A stretch of 64,000 bases of DNA. Source: CBDCFL01 sp965216135. Lineage in GTDB: Bacteria > Pseudomonadota > Alphaproteobacteria > Rhodobacterales > Rhodobacteraceae. Below are positions 44,987 to 54,127 of this stretch, piece after piece. The stretch is taken from NCBI GenBank assembly GCA_965216135.1, contig CBDCFL010000024.1, forward strand, positions 620,001-684,000. Direction: 5' to 3'. The notes beneath the pieces were generated by a model. It did no database searches and had not been told where the DNA came from. It worked only from the letters and a program-made list of their open reading frames with translations. How positions within the stretch are numbered: position 1 is the first letter of the stretch; each line of letters begins with the position of its first letter. The position numbers and the translations under genes were made by a program.

Positions 44987-46858
44987 ATGTCTGCAACAAA
45001 TGCCTCAGTCCGACTTACCACCGCCCAGGCAATCATACGTTGGCTTTGCAACCAGTTTATCGAAATCGACGGGAAAGAATTGCGCCTGTGCGGGGGTGGG
45101 TTTGGCATATTCGGACATGGCAATGTCACATGTCTGGGTGAGGCACTTTACAGTGCCCAAGATACCCTGCCACTCTACCGTGGCCAGAACGAACAAGGCA
45201 TGGGTTTCGCCGCCGCTGGGTACGCAAAGCAATGGCTGCGCCAGAGGTTTATGTTCTGCACCGCCTCTGCGGGCCCCGGCACGTCGAACCTGTTGACGTC
45301 GGCGGCGCTGGCACATGCCAACCGCTTACCGATGCTGCTGCTGTGTGGCGACACGTTCCTGACCCGTTTGCCTGACCCGGTGCTGCAGCAGATGGAAAAT
45401 TTCAACGATCCAACCCTTGGCGTGAACGACGCATTCAAGCCGGTGGTGCGGTATTGGGACCGCATAACTCACCCGGCACAGATCATTCAGTCGCTGCCCG
45501 CCGCCATCGCCACCATGCTGGACCCGGCCGATTGTGGCCCAGCATTTCTGGGATTGCCGCAGGACGTGCAGGGCTGGGCGTATGATTATCCGGCGGTGTT
45601 TTTCGAAAAAAAGGTGCACCGCATTCGCCGGGTTACGCCTGACGCGGCGGAAGTGGCGGATGCGGCGGCCCTGTTGGCCAGTGCCGAACGCCCGATGATC
45701 ATCGCGGGCGGCGGTGTGCAATACTCGCGGGCCACTCAGGATCTGATGGCCTTTGCCGAAGCGCATAACATCCCGGTCGTCGAGACCATTGCCGGGCGCG
45801 CTAACCTCGTTGCAACGCACCCGTTAAATATCGGACCCATTGGGGTGACTGGCTCAGACAGCGCCAACGCGATTGCTGAAAAGGCCGACGTGATCGTCGC
45901 GGTCGGAACCCGGTTGCAGGATTTCACCACCGGGTCGTGGACCGCTTTTGCCAAGGACGCGCGATTTATCTCGATCAACGCCGCGCGCCATGATGCGGCC
46001 AAGCATATGTCACTGCCGGTTGTGGGCGATGCAAAACTATCGTTGAACCTGTTGACCGAGGCCGCCAGTAACTACAAGGCCCCCGGCGACTGGCTTTCGC
46101 TCGCACAAACTGAGCGCGGAAACTGGGACGCCTACGTGGCCGACAACGTATCTTATGGGAACGGCCCGAATTCCTACGCGCAGGCAATCGGTGTTGTGAA
46201 TGACCTGTGCAACAGCCGCGACCGGGTGGTCGCATCCGCAGGCGGCTTGCCTGCCGAAGTGACCGCAAACTGGCGGACGCTTGGCATCGGCACAGTGGAT
46301 GTTGAATTTGGGTTTTCGTGCATGGGCTATGAAATATCCGGCGCGTGGGGCGCACGGATCGCGCAGGCCCAGCAAGAACCTGATCGGGACACCATCGTCT
46401 TTATTGGCGACGGCTCCTACATGATGATGAATTCCGACATTTATTCGTCGGTCCTGAGCCAGAAAAAGCTGATCGTTCTGGTGCTCGACAATGGCGGTTT
46501 TGCCGTCATCAACAAATTGCAAAACAACACCGGCAATGAAAGCTTTAACAACCTGCTGGCCGATTGTCCGACCATACCGGAACCGTTTGCAGTGGATTTT
46601 GAAGCGCATGCCGCCGCGATGGGCGCGACAGCCGAAACAGTCGCCAACCCCGGCGAACTGGGCGAGGCTTTCAAACGCGCCAAGGCCTCTGACAAGACCT
46701 ATGTCATCGTCATGAAGGTGGACGCGCACGAAGGCTGGACCGCCCAAGGCCATGCCTGGTGGGAAGTCGGCACACCGCACATCACCAAAAGCGACCGCGT
46801 GCAACAAGCGCATGTTGATTGGGAATCCAGCCGCGATAAGCAGCGGAAGGGGGTTTGA
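44987..46858 (+). CDS. iolD: 3D-trihydroxycyclohexane-1,2-dione hydrolase IolD
   Basis: A 623-residue thiamine-diphosphate enzyme that opens the ring to give 5-deoxy-glucuronate. The catalytic Glu is in YRGQNEQGMGFAAAGYAK, and the ThDP-binding GDGSYMMMNSDIYSSVL runs to LDNGGFAVI near the C-terminus. ATG 44987 follows AAAAGGGA; an upstream in-frame ATG (44918) lies 10 bp past the operator, has no ribosome site and is rejected. First gene of the iolD-oxygenase-iolC-iolB-iolJ-iolG operon, under the operator at 44891. Confidence 0.93.
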   Translation: MSATNASVRLTTAQAIIRWLCNQFIEIDGKELRLCGGGFGIFGHGNVTCLGEALYSAQDTLPLYRGQNEQGMGFAAAGYAKQWLRQRFMFCTASAGPGTSNLLTSAALAHANRLPMLLLCGDTFLTRLPDPVLQQMENFNDPTLGVNDAFKPVVRYWDRITHPAQIIQSLPAAIATMLDPADCGPAFLGLPQDVQGWAYDYPAVFFEKKVHRIRRVTPDAAEVADAAALLASAERPMIIAGGGVQYSRATQDLMAFAEAHNIPVVETIAGRANLVATHPLNIGPIGVTGSDSANAIAEKADVIVAVGTRLQDFTTGSWTAFAKDARFISINAARHDAAKHMSLPVVGDAKLSLNLLTEAASNYKAPGDWLSLAQTERGNWDAYVADNVSYGNGPNSYAQAIGVVNDLCNSRDRVVASAGGLPAEVTANWRTLGIGTVDVEFGFSCMGYEISGAWGARIAQAQQEPDRDTIVFIGDGSYMMMNSDIYSSVLSQKKLIVLVLDNGGFAVINKLQNNTGNESFNNLLADCPTIPEPFAVDFEAHAAAMGATAETVANPGELGEAFKRAKASDKTYVIVMKVDAHEGWTAQGHAWWEVGTPHITKSDRVQQAHVDWESSRDKQRKGV

Positions 46859-47697
46859 TGCGACAGTTCACCGCCGACAGCGCCGATCCGGCAACGATCG
46901 TCAAAGAGCTTTTAAATGGCGCTGGGGCGGTCAGAATATCGGGATTGTTTACGCCGCAAGAAGTCGCGGACGCGCGCGCAATTGTCATGGCCCATTCCGA
47001 GGGTGAGGGCGGCAAGGTTACCCATTTTCAAGGGGCCGCTGCGGATGCAGGCAAGCTCGATCTGCAGCGCCGAGTGTGGAATCTATTGGCCAAAGGCGAG
47101 GTGTTTTCGCGGATGGCGGCGCACCCGGTCTTGATGGATATCCTGCGCGTTTTTCTGGGCACAGAATTCATCATGGGCTCGATCGCTGCCAACCGGATCC
47201 TGCCGGGCGGACCGGGACAAGAGCCGCATATCGATTACCCCTATTGGGATTTTCACAAGCCGGAAACGCACCCCATCGGCCTGAACGGCACCTTCCCGAT
47301 GAACGCACAGGTCTCGGTTCTGCTCGATCCCTTCACCAAACAAAGCGGTGCCACCGGTTATTTGCCCGGCAGCCAGAAAGAGCTGCGTTATCCGACAGCC
47401 GAAGATCGGTTTTTTGAGCGCTGCGAACAGATGACTGGTGACCCCGGCGACGTGGCGCTGTTTTACGGTGTCACCTGGCATTGCGCTATGCCCAACCGGG
47501 CGGATCACGACCGCAGCGCCATCTTGATCCAGTATCTACCCAAATGGGTGAAACCGATGGAAAATATGCCAGCGGCTTTACCACAGACCTTTCTCGACAA
47601 CGCCGACGCCGATATCCGCCAGCTTTTGGGACTGAACTTTCCTTATCCTGAGGTTCTGGACGCAGCCAAAGCGGGCAATACCGAGGGGCGTGTGTGA
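46858..47697 (+). CDS. Phytanoyl-CoA-dioxygenase-family Fe(II)/2-oxoglutarate oxygenase in the iol operon
   Basis: A 279-residue PhyH-type oxygenase. The iron facial triad is His124, Asp126 (QEPHIDYPYW) and His208 (GVTWHCAMPNR), and Arg219 probably binds 2-oxoglutarate. The SGATGYLPGSQKE block is also typical. Its ATG overlaps the iolD stop (TGATG) and the next gene iolC overlaps its end, so it is translationally coupled inside the operon. No step of the standard myo-inositol pathway needs such an enzyme. It could hydroxylate or O-demethylate a modified inositol; this is inference. Confidence 0.85.
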   Translation: MRQFTADSADPATIVKELLNGAGAVRISGLFTPQEVADARAIVMAHSEGEGGKVTHFQGAAADAGKLDLQRRVWNLLAKGEVFSRMAAHPVLMDILRVFLGTEFIMGSIAANRILPGGPGQEPHIDYPYWDFHKPETHPIGLNGTFPMNAQVSVLLDPFTKQSGATGYLPGSQKELRYPTAEDRFFERCEQMTGDPGDVALFYGVTWHCAMPNRADHDRSAILIQYLPKWVKPMENMPAALPQTFLDNADADIRQLLGLNFPYPEVLDAAKAGNTEGRV

Positions 47698-48671
47698 ACG
47701 TGGACGGTATTGCCAAACGCAACTTTCTGGTGATCGGGAGGGTCGGTATGGACCTGTCGCCTGAACCGCCGGGCACGCGTACGCGGGACGCCACGCAAAT
47801 GATGGTCGCCATGGGCGGCAGCAGCGCCAATATCGCCGCCGGGCTGGTCAAACTGGGTTGCAAGGCAGCGCTGGTTACCTGCGTATCTGACGACGCAATT
47901 GGCTGGTATTGCCTGAACCAACTGGACCACTACGGCGTCGATCGCACCCATGTGAAAAAGATCACCGGCGAACAGCGGACCTCGCTTGCTGTATACGAAA
48001 CCCGCATAGATGAGCATCAAAGCGTCATTTACCGCAATAATGCGGCCGATTTTCAGATGAGCGTCGCAGATGTCGAAGCGGTTGATTACAGGCCGTATGG
48101 TGCCTTGATCACGGCTGGAACGGTGTTTGCGGCCGAACCGTCCCGCTCGGCCGCGTTCCGCGCTTTCGAATTGGCCCGAGCCGCTGGTTTGCCGATCGTC
48201 TTTGATGTCGATTACCGGCCCTATAGCTGGCCATCTGCGCAGGTTGCCGAGCAGGTTCTATCCCAAGCAGGGGCTATGTCAGACGTGATCGTCGGCAATG
48301 ACGAAGAATTTGGATTCATGGCGGGCGATATAGATCAGGGCCTGGACAGGGCCCGCCAACTGGCCGCGTCGGGCACCGAAATTGTCATCTACAAGATGGG
48401 GGCGGAAGGGGCAGTGACATTCGCCGATGGCCAAGAATTGCGCACCGGCATCTTTCCTGTCGAAGCCATCAAACCCACCGGCGCGGGCGACAGTTTCATG
48501 GCCGCGTTCCTGGCGGCGCTGTCCGAAGGACGCGCGTTGAAAGACGCAGTTTTGCGCGGCGCGGCCTGTGCCTCGATCGTAGTGTCAAAACCCGGCTGCG
48601 CCCCCGCCATTCCAAACGCCGATGAGCTTCAGGCCTTCCTGGCTTCGCATCCCGGCGCCACCGAATTCTGA
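47694..48671 (+). CDS. iolC: 5-dehydro-2-deoxygluconokinase IolC
   Basis: A 325-residue PfkB-family sugar kinase. The GTG start at 47694 overlaps the oxygenase stop. NFLVIGRVGMDLSP and MGGSSANIAAGLVKLG are the N-terminal IolC features, and PTGAGDSFMAAFLAAL carries the catalytic Asp. It phosphorylates 5-dehydro-2-deoxy-D-gluconate at C6. The length is that of stand-alone IolC; it lacks the C-terminal DUF2090 domain that some proteobacterial IolC fusions have. The aldolase role is filled by the gene at 49523. Confidence 0.9.
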   Translation: MNVDGIAKRNFLVIGRVGMDLSPEPPGTRTRDATQMMVAMGGSSANIAAGLVKLGCKAALVTCVSDDAIGWYCLNQLDHYGVDRTHVKKITGEQRTSLAVYETRIDEHQSVIYRNNAADFQMSVADVEAVDYRPYGALITAGTVFAAEPSRSAAFRAFELARAAGLPIVFDVDYRPYSWPSAQVAEQVLSQAGAMSDVIVGNDEEFGFMAGDIDQGLDRARQLAASGTEIVIYKMGAEGAVTFADGQELRTGIFPVEAIKPTGAGDSFMAAFLAALSEGRALKDAVLRGAACASIVVSKPGCAPAIPNADELQAFLASHPGATEF

Positions 48672-48683
48672 AAGGATACGCCA

Positions 48684-49526
48684 ATGCACATCGCGCCCCA
48701 CGACAACAACAACAAGCCGATTGTCGATGCCGATCACGACCTAGTTCCGTTAAACTACTTCAACATCGTCAAGCTCCGAAAAGGCGAAATTTTTGAATAT
48801 GCGGTGCCTGGGTATGAGACATGTGTGGTGCCCGCCACCGGCAGTGTTGATGTGGATGTAGACGGTGCGCGTTATCCAGCATTGGGCAACCGAACTGTGG
48901 ATGTCTGGGATGGTGAACCGGAAGGCGTTTATGTTCCGGTGGGGGCTAGGGTGCGCATCACCTGCGACACGGATGAAACCGAGACATTCATCGCCGGGGC
49001 CAAATATGACCAAGTGCTGGAGCCGTTCGACGTGCGTGCAGACGCCATAGACTTTGTGCAATATGGATCCGACGACACCAAGACCCACCGCAAGATCAAG
49101 CACATTCTGGGTGCCAACCAGCGTGATAAAGTTGGCCGCTTGCTGGTGAGCGAGCTATACACCGTCGGTCAGGGCGGATGGTCCGGATTTCCGTCGCATA
49201 AACACGATACAGACCGTCTGCCCGATGAAACGCACCACGACGAGACCTACAATTTCCGCTTCCGGCCGAATTACGGTTCCGGCCTGCAGATGTTGCAGCG
49301 CGAAGACAACAAGCCGGGCGATTCCTATCACATTATGGATCGTTCAACGATCCTGATCGATAAAGGTTATCACCCCTGCGCAGCGCTGCCAGGATATGAG
49401 ATGTATTACTTCACGATACTGGGCGGGTTTAGTCAAAGATCACTGAAGCAATTCTTTCAGCCAACCCATTCTGAGCAGTTGCAAACAATTCCTGGTATCA
49501 TGGACATGATCGCAAAGTTCAAATGA
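48684..49526 (+). CDS. iolB: 5-deoxy-glucuronate isomerase IolB
   Basis: A 280-residue bicupin isomerase. The metal site is in the C-terminal cupin: FPSHKHDTDR and ETHHDETYNFRF, with His and Glu ligands, then GYHPCAALPGYEMYYF. It converts 5-deoxy-D-glucuronate to 5-dehydro-2-deoxy-D-gluconate, the substrate of IolC. AAAGGA precedes the ATG; its stop overlaps the start of the aldolase gene (ATGA). It fits IolB length and motifs throughout. Confidence 0.93.
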   Translation: MHIAPHDNNNKPIVDADHDLVPLNYFNIVKLRKGEIFEYAVPGYETCVVPATGSVDVDVDGARYPALGNRTVDVWDGEPEGVYVPVGARVRITCDTDETETFIAGAKYDQVLEPFDVRADAIDFVQYGSDDTKTHRKIKHILGANQRDKVGRLLVSELYTVGQGGWSGFPSHKHDTDRLPDETHHDETYNFRFRPNYGSGLQMLQREDNKPGDSYHIMDRSTILIDKGYHPCAALPGYEMYYFTILGGFSQRSLKQFFQPTHSEQLQTIPGIMDMIAKFK

Positions 49527-50353
49527 CCATCGCGACGCTTTCTGAAGTTTTGCAACCGGCTTTGTCAGGCGGTTATGCTGTGGCTGGATTGGTAACACTC
49601 GGCTGGGAAGAAATGCGGGCATATGTGGCCGCGGCTGAGGCTGAAGATGTGCCGATTATTCTGCAGGCCGGCCCGTCCTGTCGCGAACACACCCCGCTGC
49701 CGGTGCTGGGCAATATGTTCCGCCATTTGGCCGAAAATGCCAGCGTCCCGGTGGTTGCCCATTTGGACCACGGCTACACTGCCGACGAATGCCGCCTTGC
49801 CATCGACAGCGGCTTTACGTCCGTCATGTTCGACGGCTCGCGCACACCGCTAGACGAAAACATCGATAACACGCGTGCGATCGTCGAAATGGCTCATGCG
49901 GCAAACGTGTCTTGCGAAGGCGAAATTGGCTTTGTCGGTTATTCTGGCGGTGAAGGTTCTGCCGGGACCGATCCGGATGAGGCCGCGCGCTTTGTCCGCG
50001 AAACCGGGGTGGACGCAATGGCGATATCCGTCGGCAATGTGCATCTGCAACAGGACAAACAGGGCGGGCTGGACGAGGCACGCATCCGTTTGATCGAAGC
50101 CGTGACTGAAGTGCCGCTGGTGATCCACAGCGGCTCGGGCGTGCCGGTGGCGCAGCGCCGCGCACTCGCGGCGGGGTCAAAAATCTGTAAATTTAATATT
50201 GGGACCGAGTTGCGCATGGTCTTTGGTGAAGCAGTACGCAAGGCCGTCAATGAACATGACGACCGGTTCGACCGAGTGCAAATTCTAAAAGAAACTCATG
50301 ACCCGGTAGTCGCCGCCACCCGTCGGGTTCTGCAAGCCTTCAAAGGGGCATGA
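49523..50353 (+). CDS. iolJ: Class II aldolase, probable 6-phospho-5-dehydro-2-deoxygluconate aldolase
   Basis: A 276-residue class II (zinc) fructose-bisphosphate-aldolase-family protein. Zinc and substrate residues are in VPVVAHLDHGYT (the first His pair), CEGEIGFVGYSGGEG (Glu), MAISVGNVHLQ (His) and LVIHSGSGVP (His), with the phosphate-binding KFNIGTELR. It would split the phosphorylated ketoacid from IolC into dihydroxyacetone phosphate and malonic semialdehyde. Position after iolB and overlap with it support the IolJ role over a glycolytic aldolase. iolG follows one base later. Confidence 0.87.
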   Translation: MTIATLSEVLQPALSGGYAVAGLVTLGWEEMRAYVAAAEAEDVPIILQAGPSCREHTPLPVLGNMFRHLAENASVPVVAHLDHGYTADECRLAIDSGFTSVMFDGSRTPLDENIDNTRAIVEMAHAANVSCEGEIGFVGYSGGEGSAGTDPDEAARFVRETGVDAMAISVGNVHLQQDKQGGLDEARIRLIEAVTEVPLVIHSGSGVPVAQRRALAAGSKICKFNIGTELRMVFGEAVRKAVNEHDDRFDRVQILKETHDPVVAATRRVLQAFKGA

Positions 50354-50354
50354 T

Positions 50355-51344
50355 ATGCTAAGGATCGGATTGTTGGGCTGTGGCCGGATCGGCCAGGTCC
50401 ATGCCCGCTCGGTCGGCCAGATTGATGGTGCTGTGGTCGCCGCTGTGGCTGACGCGTTTGCCGAACCAGCTCAGAAACTCGCAGCACAGATCGGCGCAGA
50501 GGTGATGGAAACGTCGGCGCTGATAAAAAGCGCGAATGTTGATGCGGTTGTGATCGGAACACCAACCGACACACATTACGAACTGATCGGTGCGGCGGCA
50601 GATGCGGGCAAGGCAATATTCTGCGAAAAGCCGGTGGACATGTCGGCCGACCGCATCCGCGAATGCATGAAGGTGGTCGAGGCCGCCGGTGTGGCTTTCA
50701 TGACCGCATTCCAGCGTCGATTTGACCCGAACTTCGGCAATTTGCAGCAGCGCCTGCGCGCAGGGGAAATTGGCGAGGTCGAGATCGTAACGATTCTGTC
50801 GCGCGATCCCGCTCCACCGCCGCTGGACTACATCAAGAGCTCAGGCGGAATATTTCGTGACATGATGATCCACGATTTCGATATGGCACGATTTGTGTTG
50901 GGCGAAGAACCAGTTTACGTCTACGCGGTCGGCGCGGCGCTGGTTGACCCCGCGATCGGAAAAGCCGGAGATGTCGACACAGCCGCAGTCACTTTGACCA
51001 CGGCATCGGGCAAGATTTGCCAAATATCCAACTCGCGTCGCGCAGCCTATGGTTATGATCAGCGGATCGAAGTCCACGGCTCGCGCGGAATGCTCCGCGT
51101 CGAGAACATGCTGGAAAACACGGTAGAAATTGCGACGGATGTCGGATTTCGTCGCGCCCCGGCGCAACATTATTTCCTTGAGCGGTATGAGGCTGCGTAT
51201 CGCGCGGAGATGGCGTATTTTGCGCATTCAGTAGCGAACGGTAACGCCATCACGCCGGGCATAGCCGACGGCCTGGCGGCGCAGCTGCTCGCCGATGCCG
51301 CAGCAGAATCATTGGCGCGCGGGCAGTCCGTCAGGGTCGGCTAA
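50355..51344 (+). CDS. iolG: myo-Inositol 2-dehydrogenase IolG
   Basis: A 329-residue Gfo/Idh/MocA dehydrogenase with the Rossmann motif GLLGCGRIGQVHARS. The catalytic triad fits IolG: Lys92 (CEKPVDM), Asp169 and His173 (FRDMMIHDFDMARF). AFQRRFDPNF is also typical. It oxidises myo-inositol at C2 to scyllo-inosose, the first step of the pathway. Last gene of the operon, one base after the aldolase gene. No terminator is obvious before the convergent copper-chaperone gene at 51371. Confidence 0.93.
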   Translation: MLRIGLLGCGRIGQVHARSVGQIDGAVVAAVADAFAEPAQKLAAQIGAEVMETSALIKSANVDAVVIGTPTDTHYELIGAAADAGKAIFCEKPVDMSADRIRECMKVVEAAGVAFMTAFQRRFDPNFGNLQQRLRAGEIGEVEIVTILSRDPAPPPLDYIKSSGGIFRDMMIHDFDMARFVLGEEPVYVYAVGAALVDPAIGKAGDVDTAAVTLTTASGKICQISNSRRAAYGYDQRIEVHGSRGMLRVENMLENTVEIATDVGFRRAPAQHYFLERYEAAYRAEMAYFAHSVANGNAITPGIADGLAAQLLADAAAESLARGQSVRVG

Positions 51345-51370
51345 TTTCCGGAACCCAATGCGGTGAGGAA

Positions 51371-51814
51371 TTACTGGCCGTCGCCTTGGGGTCCGGTCGC
51401 AGTTGCGCTGAGCACTTGAACCTCTACGGCAACCTCGCCGGCTTTCTCAAACGTCAGCGTCATCGGGAAACTCGTCCCCTCTTCCAGCTTGGCCGCAAGA
51501 CCCATCAGCATCAGATGCATGTCCCCGGGGGCCAGCGTAACCACCTGCCCCTCTGGCAATTCGAGCGCCATGATATGGCGCATTCGACTGACCCCGTCAG
51601 CGCCGGTCTCGACGGCGTGGATCATCACTTTGCCAGCCATTGGCGAGCTGAGTTCGATGAGCCGGTCGTCTTGAGTGCTATGGATCGTAAGGTAGGCGGC
51701 GCCGGGCCGCGCGGCCAGGATCGACGCCCGCGCCCAGGGATCGGTTACCGTGATGTCGGCCAACACCGGGGAGGCCAAGACCATTGCCAGCGCAAATACG
51801 ATGCCGCTCTTCAA
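51371..51814 (-). CDS. Periplasmic copper chaperone PCu(A)C
   Basis: A 147-residue secreted protein with signal MKSGIVFALAMVLASPVLA and a Cu(I) site made by His and Met residues: VMIHAVETG...MRHI..., and DMHLMLMGL near residues 104-112. The start is TTG at 51814, overlapping the Sco stop (TTGA); a Met inside the signal would remove its charged start. PCuAC delivers copper to the CuA or CuB site of cytochrome c oxidase, together with Sco. It lies at the end of the cytochrome c-sco-PCuAC operon divergent from the oxidase genes. Confidence 0.87.
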   Translation of the reverse strand: MKSGIVFALAMVLASPVLADITVTDPWARASILAARPGAAYLTIHSTQDDRLIELSSPMAGKVMIHAVETGADGVSRMRHIMALELPEGQVVTLAPGDMHLMLMGLAAKLEEGTSFPMTLTFEKAGEVAVEVQVLSATATGPQGDGQ

Positions 51815-52455
51815 CTTGATCTTCCTTCTTTTTCAATGCGCACCAGAATCTCTTCGGCAAGCCGCTCGGGTTCCTGGCCGCTTTCGCGAAATACTGCTTC
51901 AAAGCTCCCATCAGGGCGCATCAGATAGATGTAACCGGTATGCGCCATCAGATAGCCATCCGGTGCGCTGTCATCTTCGAGCTTCTCATAATAGACTTTG
52001 AACTCGTCTGCAGCGGCCGCGATCTGCTCGGGGCTTCCGGTCAGTCCGATAAGCCGGGGATGAAAGGCCGCCACGTATTCAGCCATAATCTCGACTGAAT
52101 CGCGCTCTGGATCCACCGACACGAACAGAGGGGCGACACGCTCAACCTCGGGCCCAAGCAGGTCAAGCATCGTGCCCACGTAGGCGAGCGTGGTTGGGCA
52201 AATGTCGGGACAATAAGTGAACCCGAAAACGACAAGCTGCCACTGGCCGGAATAGTCGGACGCGGTCACTTGGCGCCCCGTGTGGTCGGTCAGCGAAAAC
52301 TCGGATCGGATATCGGCCTCACCGGACGTGCTGACCGTATAGGCCGGCGGATCAGACAGCTTTACCCAAACAATGCCACCTGCCAGCGCCAAATTTGATA
52401 CGATTGCGACGGTCCAAACCGTGGTCCGCAAATTTCTATAAGCGCGTTGTGCCAT
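51811..52455 (-). CDS. Sco1/SenC-family copper chaperone
   Basis: A membrane-anchored thioredoxin-like protein of about 214 residues. The N-terminal anchor is TTVWTVAIVSNLALAGGIVWV, then SLTDHTGRQVTASDYSGQW, the copper/redox motif FTYCPDICPTTL (CxxxC) and the conserved His in GYLMAHTGYIYLM. ATG 52455 is chosen; an in-frame TTG at 52470 would add five residues. Sco loads or reduces the CuA site of oxidase subunit II. Its neighbours (cytochrome c, PCuAC, coxMNOP-like genes) fit that role. Confidence 0.87.
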   Translation of the reverse strand: MAQRAYRNLRTTVWTVAIVSNLALAGGIVWVKLSDPPAYTVSTSGEADIRSEFSLTDHTGRQVTASDYSGQWQLVVFGFTYCPDICPTTLAYVGTMLDLLGPEVERVAPLFVSVDPERDSVEIMAEYVAAFHPRLIGLTGSPEQIAAAADEFKVYYEKLEDDSAPDGYLMAHTGYIYLMRPDGSFEAVFRESGQEPERLAEEILVRIEKEGRSS

Positions 52456-52497
52456 TGGCGGTGCCGTCAAAGCCTCGTGAAATGTTGCACAAAGCGC

Positions 52498-52980
52498 CTA
52501 GTTGGTCGCTTCAGCTTCTTCCTCGGCCTCTTCCTCGGCCAATGCCATGGGAGCAAGACTTTCCAGGAATGCGGCCAGGTTCACTGCATCTTCTTCCTTG
52601 CGGACCTTGTAAGCCATCTTGCTGCGCGCGCCTTTGTCGTCGAGAATTTCCTTAAGGAAGGCTTTCGGGTCCTGGGCATAGATCGCGAAATTTTCAAGGT
52701 TCCAGATCAGGCCCGCTTCCCCGGCCGCGACAATCGATTTACCGTATCGAAATCCTTCAACGGTGCCGGCCTGGCGTCCGATGATGGCGTACAGGTTTGG
52801 ACCGGTCTTGGCTCTTTTACCGGCGAGTTGTTCGCCTTCGTCGTCGATCACGACATGGCAGGTGGCGCATTGTTTGAAGGCGGATTCTCCGGCCTCAACG
52901 TCACCGAGCGAATTACTTTCGGCAAATGCCGGGGCTGCAATCGCGACGCCGGTCAGAAGTGTGGCAATGGTCCTGATCAT
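52498..52980 (-). CDS. Periplasmic cytochrome c2-type protein
   Basis: A 160-residue class I c-type cytochrome. Signal MIRTIATLLTGVAIAAPAFA precedes the mature start ESNSLGDVEAGE. The haem site is C38-A-T-C41-H42, and the sixth ligand Met lies in SKMAYKV near residue 121. The end is strongly acidic (EEEAEEEAEATN), unusual for the family. ATG 52980 follows AAAGAGG; a longer frame from 53037 adds a non-signal stretch and is rejected. Divergent from coxM, it is the likely electron donor to this oxidase. Confidence 0.88.
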   Translation of the reverse strand: MIRTIATLLTGVAIAAPAFAESNSLGDVEAGESAFKQCATCHVVIDDEGEQLAGKRAKTGPNLYAIIGRQAGTVEGFRYGKSIVAAGEAGLIWNLENFAIYAQDPKAFLKEILDDKGARSKMAYKVRKEEDAVNLAAFLESLAPMALAEEEAEEEAEATN

Positions 52981-53178
52981 TTTATTCCTCTTTTGCGACA
53001 GCTTTTTGGCAGTGAGTCCGGACTTTCGGCAAAGCATCGGCCAACCTCACGAAACGATAGCACGCCGTTAAGGCGTGGAAAGGGGAAATTGTCAAGTTTC
53101 CTGAGCCGTTTCGCCACGCTTACAACCCCTTTGGGCCCAACATTTTAGCTGCATCGGTGCTCCCGAGCGACGATCGAA

Positions 53179-54045
53179 ATGAAAGAGCTAGATTTTCTTG
53201 CAATGCTGGGTATCATCGCCGACACACGGGCTCTTGGGAGGGACACTGGTATGTGGGTTGGCCTTTTGCTGGTTGCGGTCGTCGTCGGTTCACTGCTATT
53301 TCACGCCTTTAGCCCCTGGTGGTGGACGCCCATCGCCTCGAACTGGGGCTATATCGATACCACATTGGTCATCACCTTCTGGATAACCGGCGTAGTGTTT
53401 TCTGCCGTGGTGCTGTTTATGGCCTATTGCGTTTTTCGTTTCCGTCACAAAGAAGGTCGCGTCGCGGCCTACGAGCCGGAAAACAAGAAGCTCGAACTTT
53501 GGCTGACCATCATCACCGGGATCGGTGTCGCGGCGATGCTGGCCCCAGGGCTGATCGTCTGGGCGCAGTTCGTCAATGTTCCCGATGACGCCACCCCGGT
53601 CGAAGTTGTGGCCCAGCAATGGCAATGGAGTTACCGGCTCCCGGGCGAGGACGGTAAACTGGGCAAGGCCGACAATCGTTTGATAAGCGGTGACAATCCA
53701 CTCGGAATTGATCCGAGAGATCCGAACGGCGCCGACGATGTTTTGGTGGAGGCAGATGATCTGCACCTGCCGATCGGCAAGCCGGTACAGATGCTGCTCA
53801 GGTCAGTCGATGTTCTGCACGACTTTTACGTTCCGGAATTCCGCGCCAAGATGGATATGGTTCCCGGTTCGATCACCTATTTCTGGTTCACGCCGACACG
53901 GACAGGCGAGTTTGAGGTTCTGTGCGCAGAGCTGTGCGGTGTCGGGCATGGGTTCATGCGCGGCTTCGTGCTGATCGACAGCGAGGTCGATTATCAGGCC
54001 TGGCTATCCGAGCAGCTGACGTTTGTAGAATTGGCCAGCCGATGA
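53179..54045 (+). CDS. coxM: Cytochrome c oxidase subunit II, coxM-like
   Basis: A 288-residue CuA subunit. About three hydrophobic stretches lie at residues 25-45, 60-83 and 108-130, then VVAQQWQWSYRLPGEDG and the CuA site: His214 (VLHDFYVPEFR) and C249-AEL-C253-GVG-H257-GF-M260. It lacks the cytochrome c domain of caa3 oxidases. An insert of about 40 residues (157-195) separates the QWQW strand from the CuA strands, as in the alternative CoxMNOP-type oxidases. Heads the oxidase operon; the next gene follows after 82 bp. Confidence 0.88.
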   Translation: MKELDFLAMLGIIADTRALGRDTGMWVGLLLVAVVVGSLLFHAFSPWWWTPIASNWGYIDTTLVITFWITGVVFSAVVLFMAYCVFRFRHKEGRVAAYEPENKKLELWLTIITGIGVAAMLAPGLIVWAQFVNVPDDATPVEVVAQQWQWSYRLPGEDGKLGKADNRLISGDNPLGIDPRDPNGADDVLVEADDLHLPIGKPVQMLLRSVDVLHDFYVPEFRAKMDMVPGSITYFWFTPTRTGEFEVLCAELCGVGHGFMRGFVLIDSEVDYQAWLSEQLTFVELASR

Positions 54046-54127
54046 GTATTTCCCGCATGGCAGCAACGAATTCGCGAAACAAGGCCGCTGCGCGCCCGAA
54101 CCGGTTGTGTGCGACAGGAGACGATGA

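Noticed and set aside
49550..49559. TTGCAACCGG inside the first codons of the aldolase gene, resembling half of the LacI-type operator
   Set aside because: The second half (CTTTGTC) does not complete the palindrome and the site is inside coding sequence, so it is probably chance.
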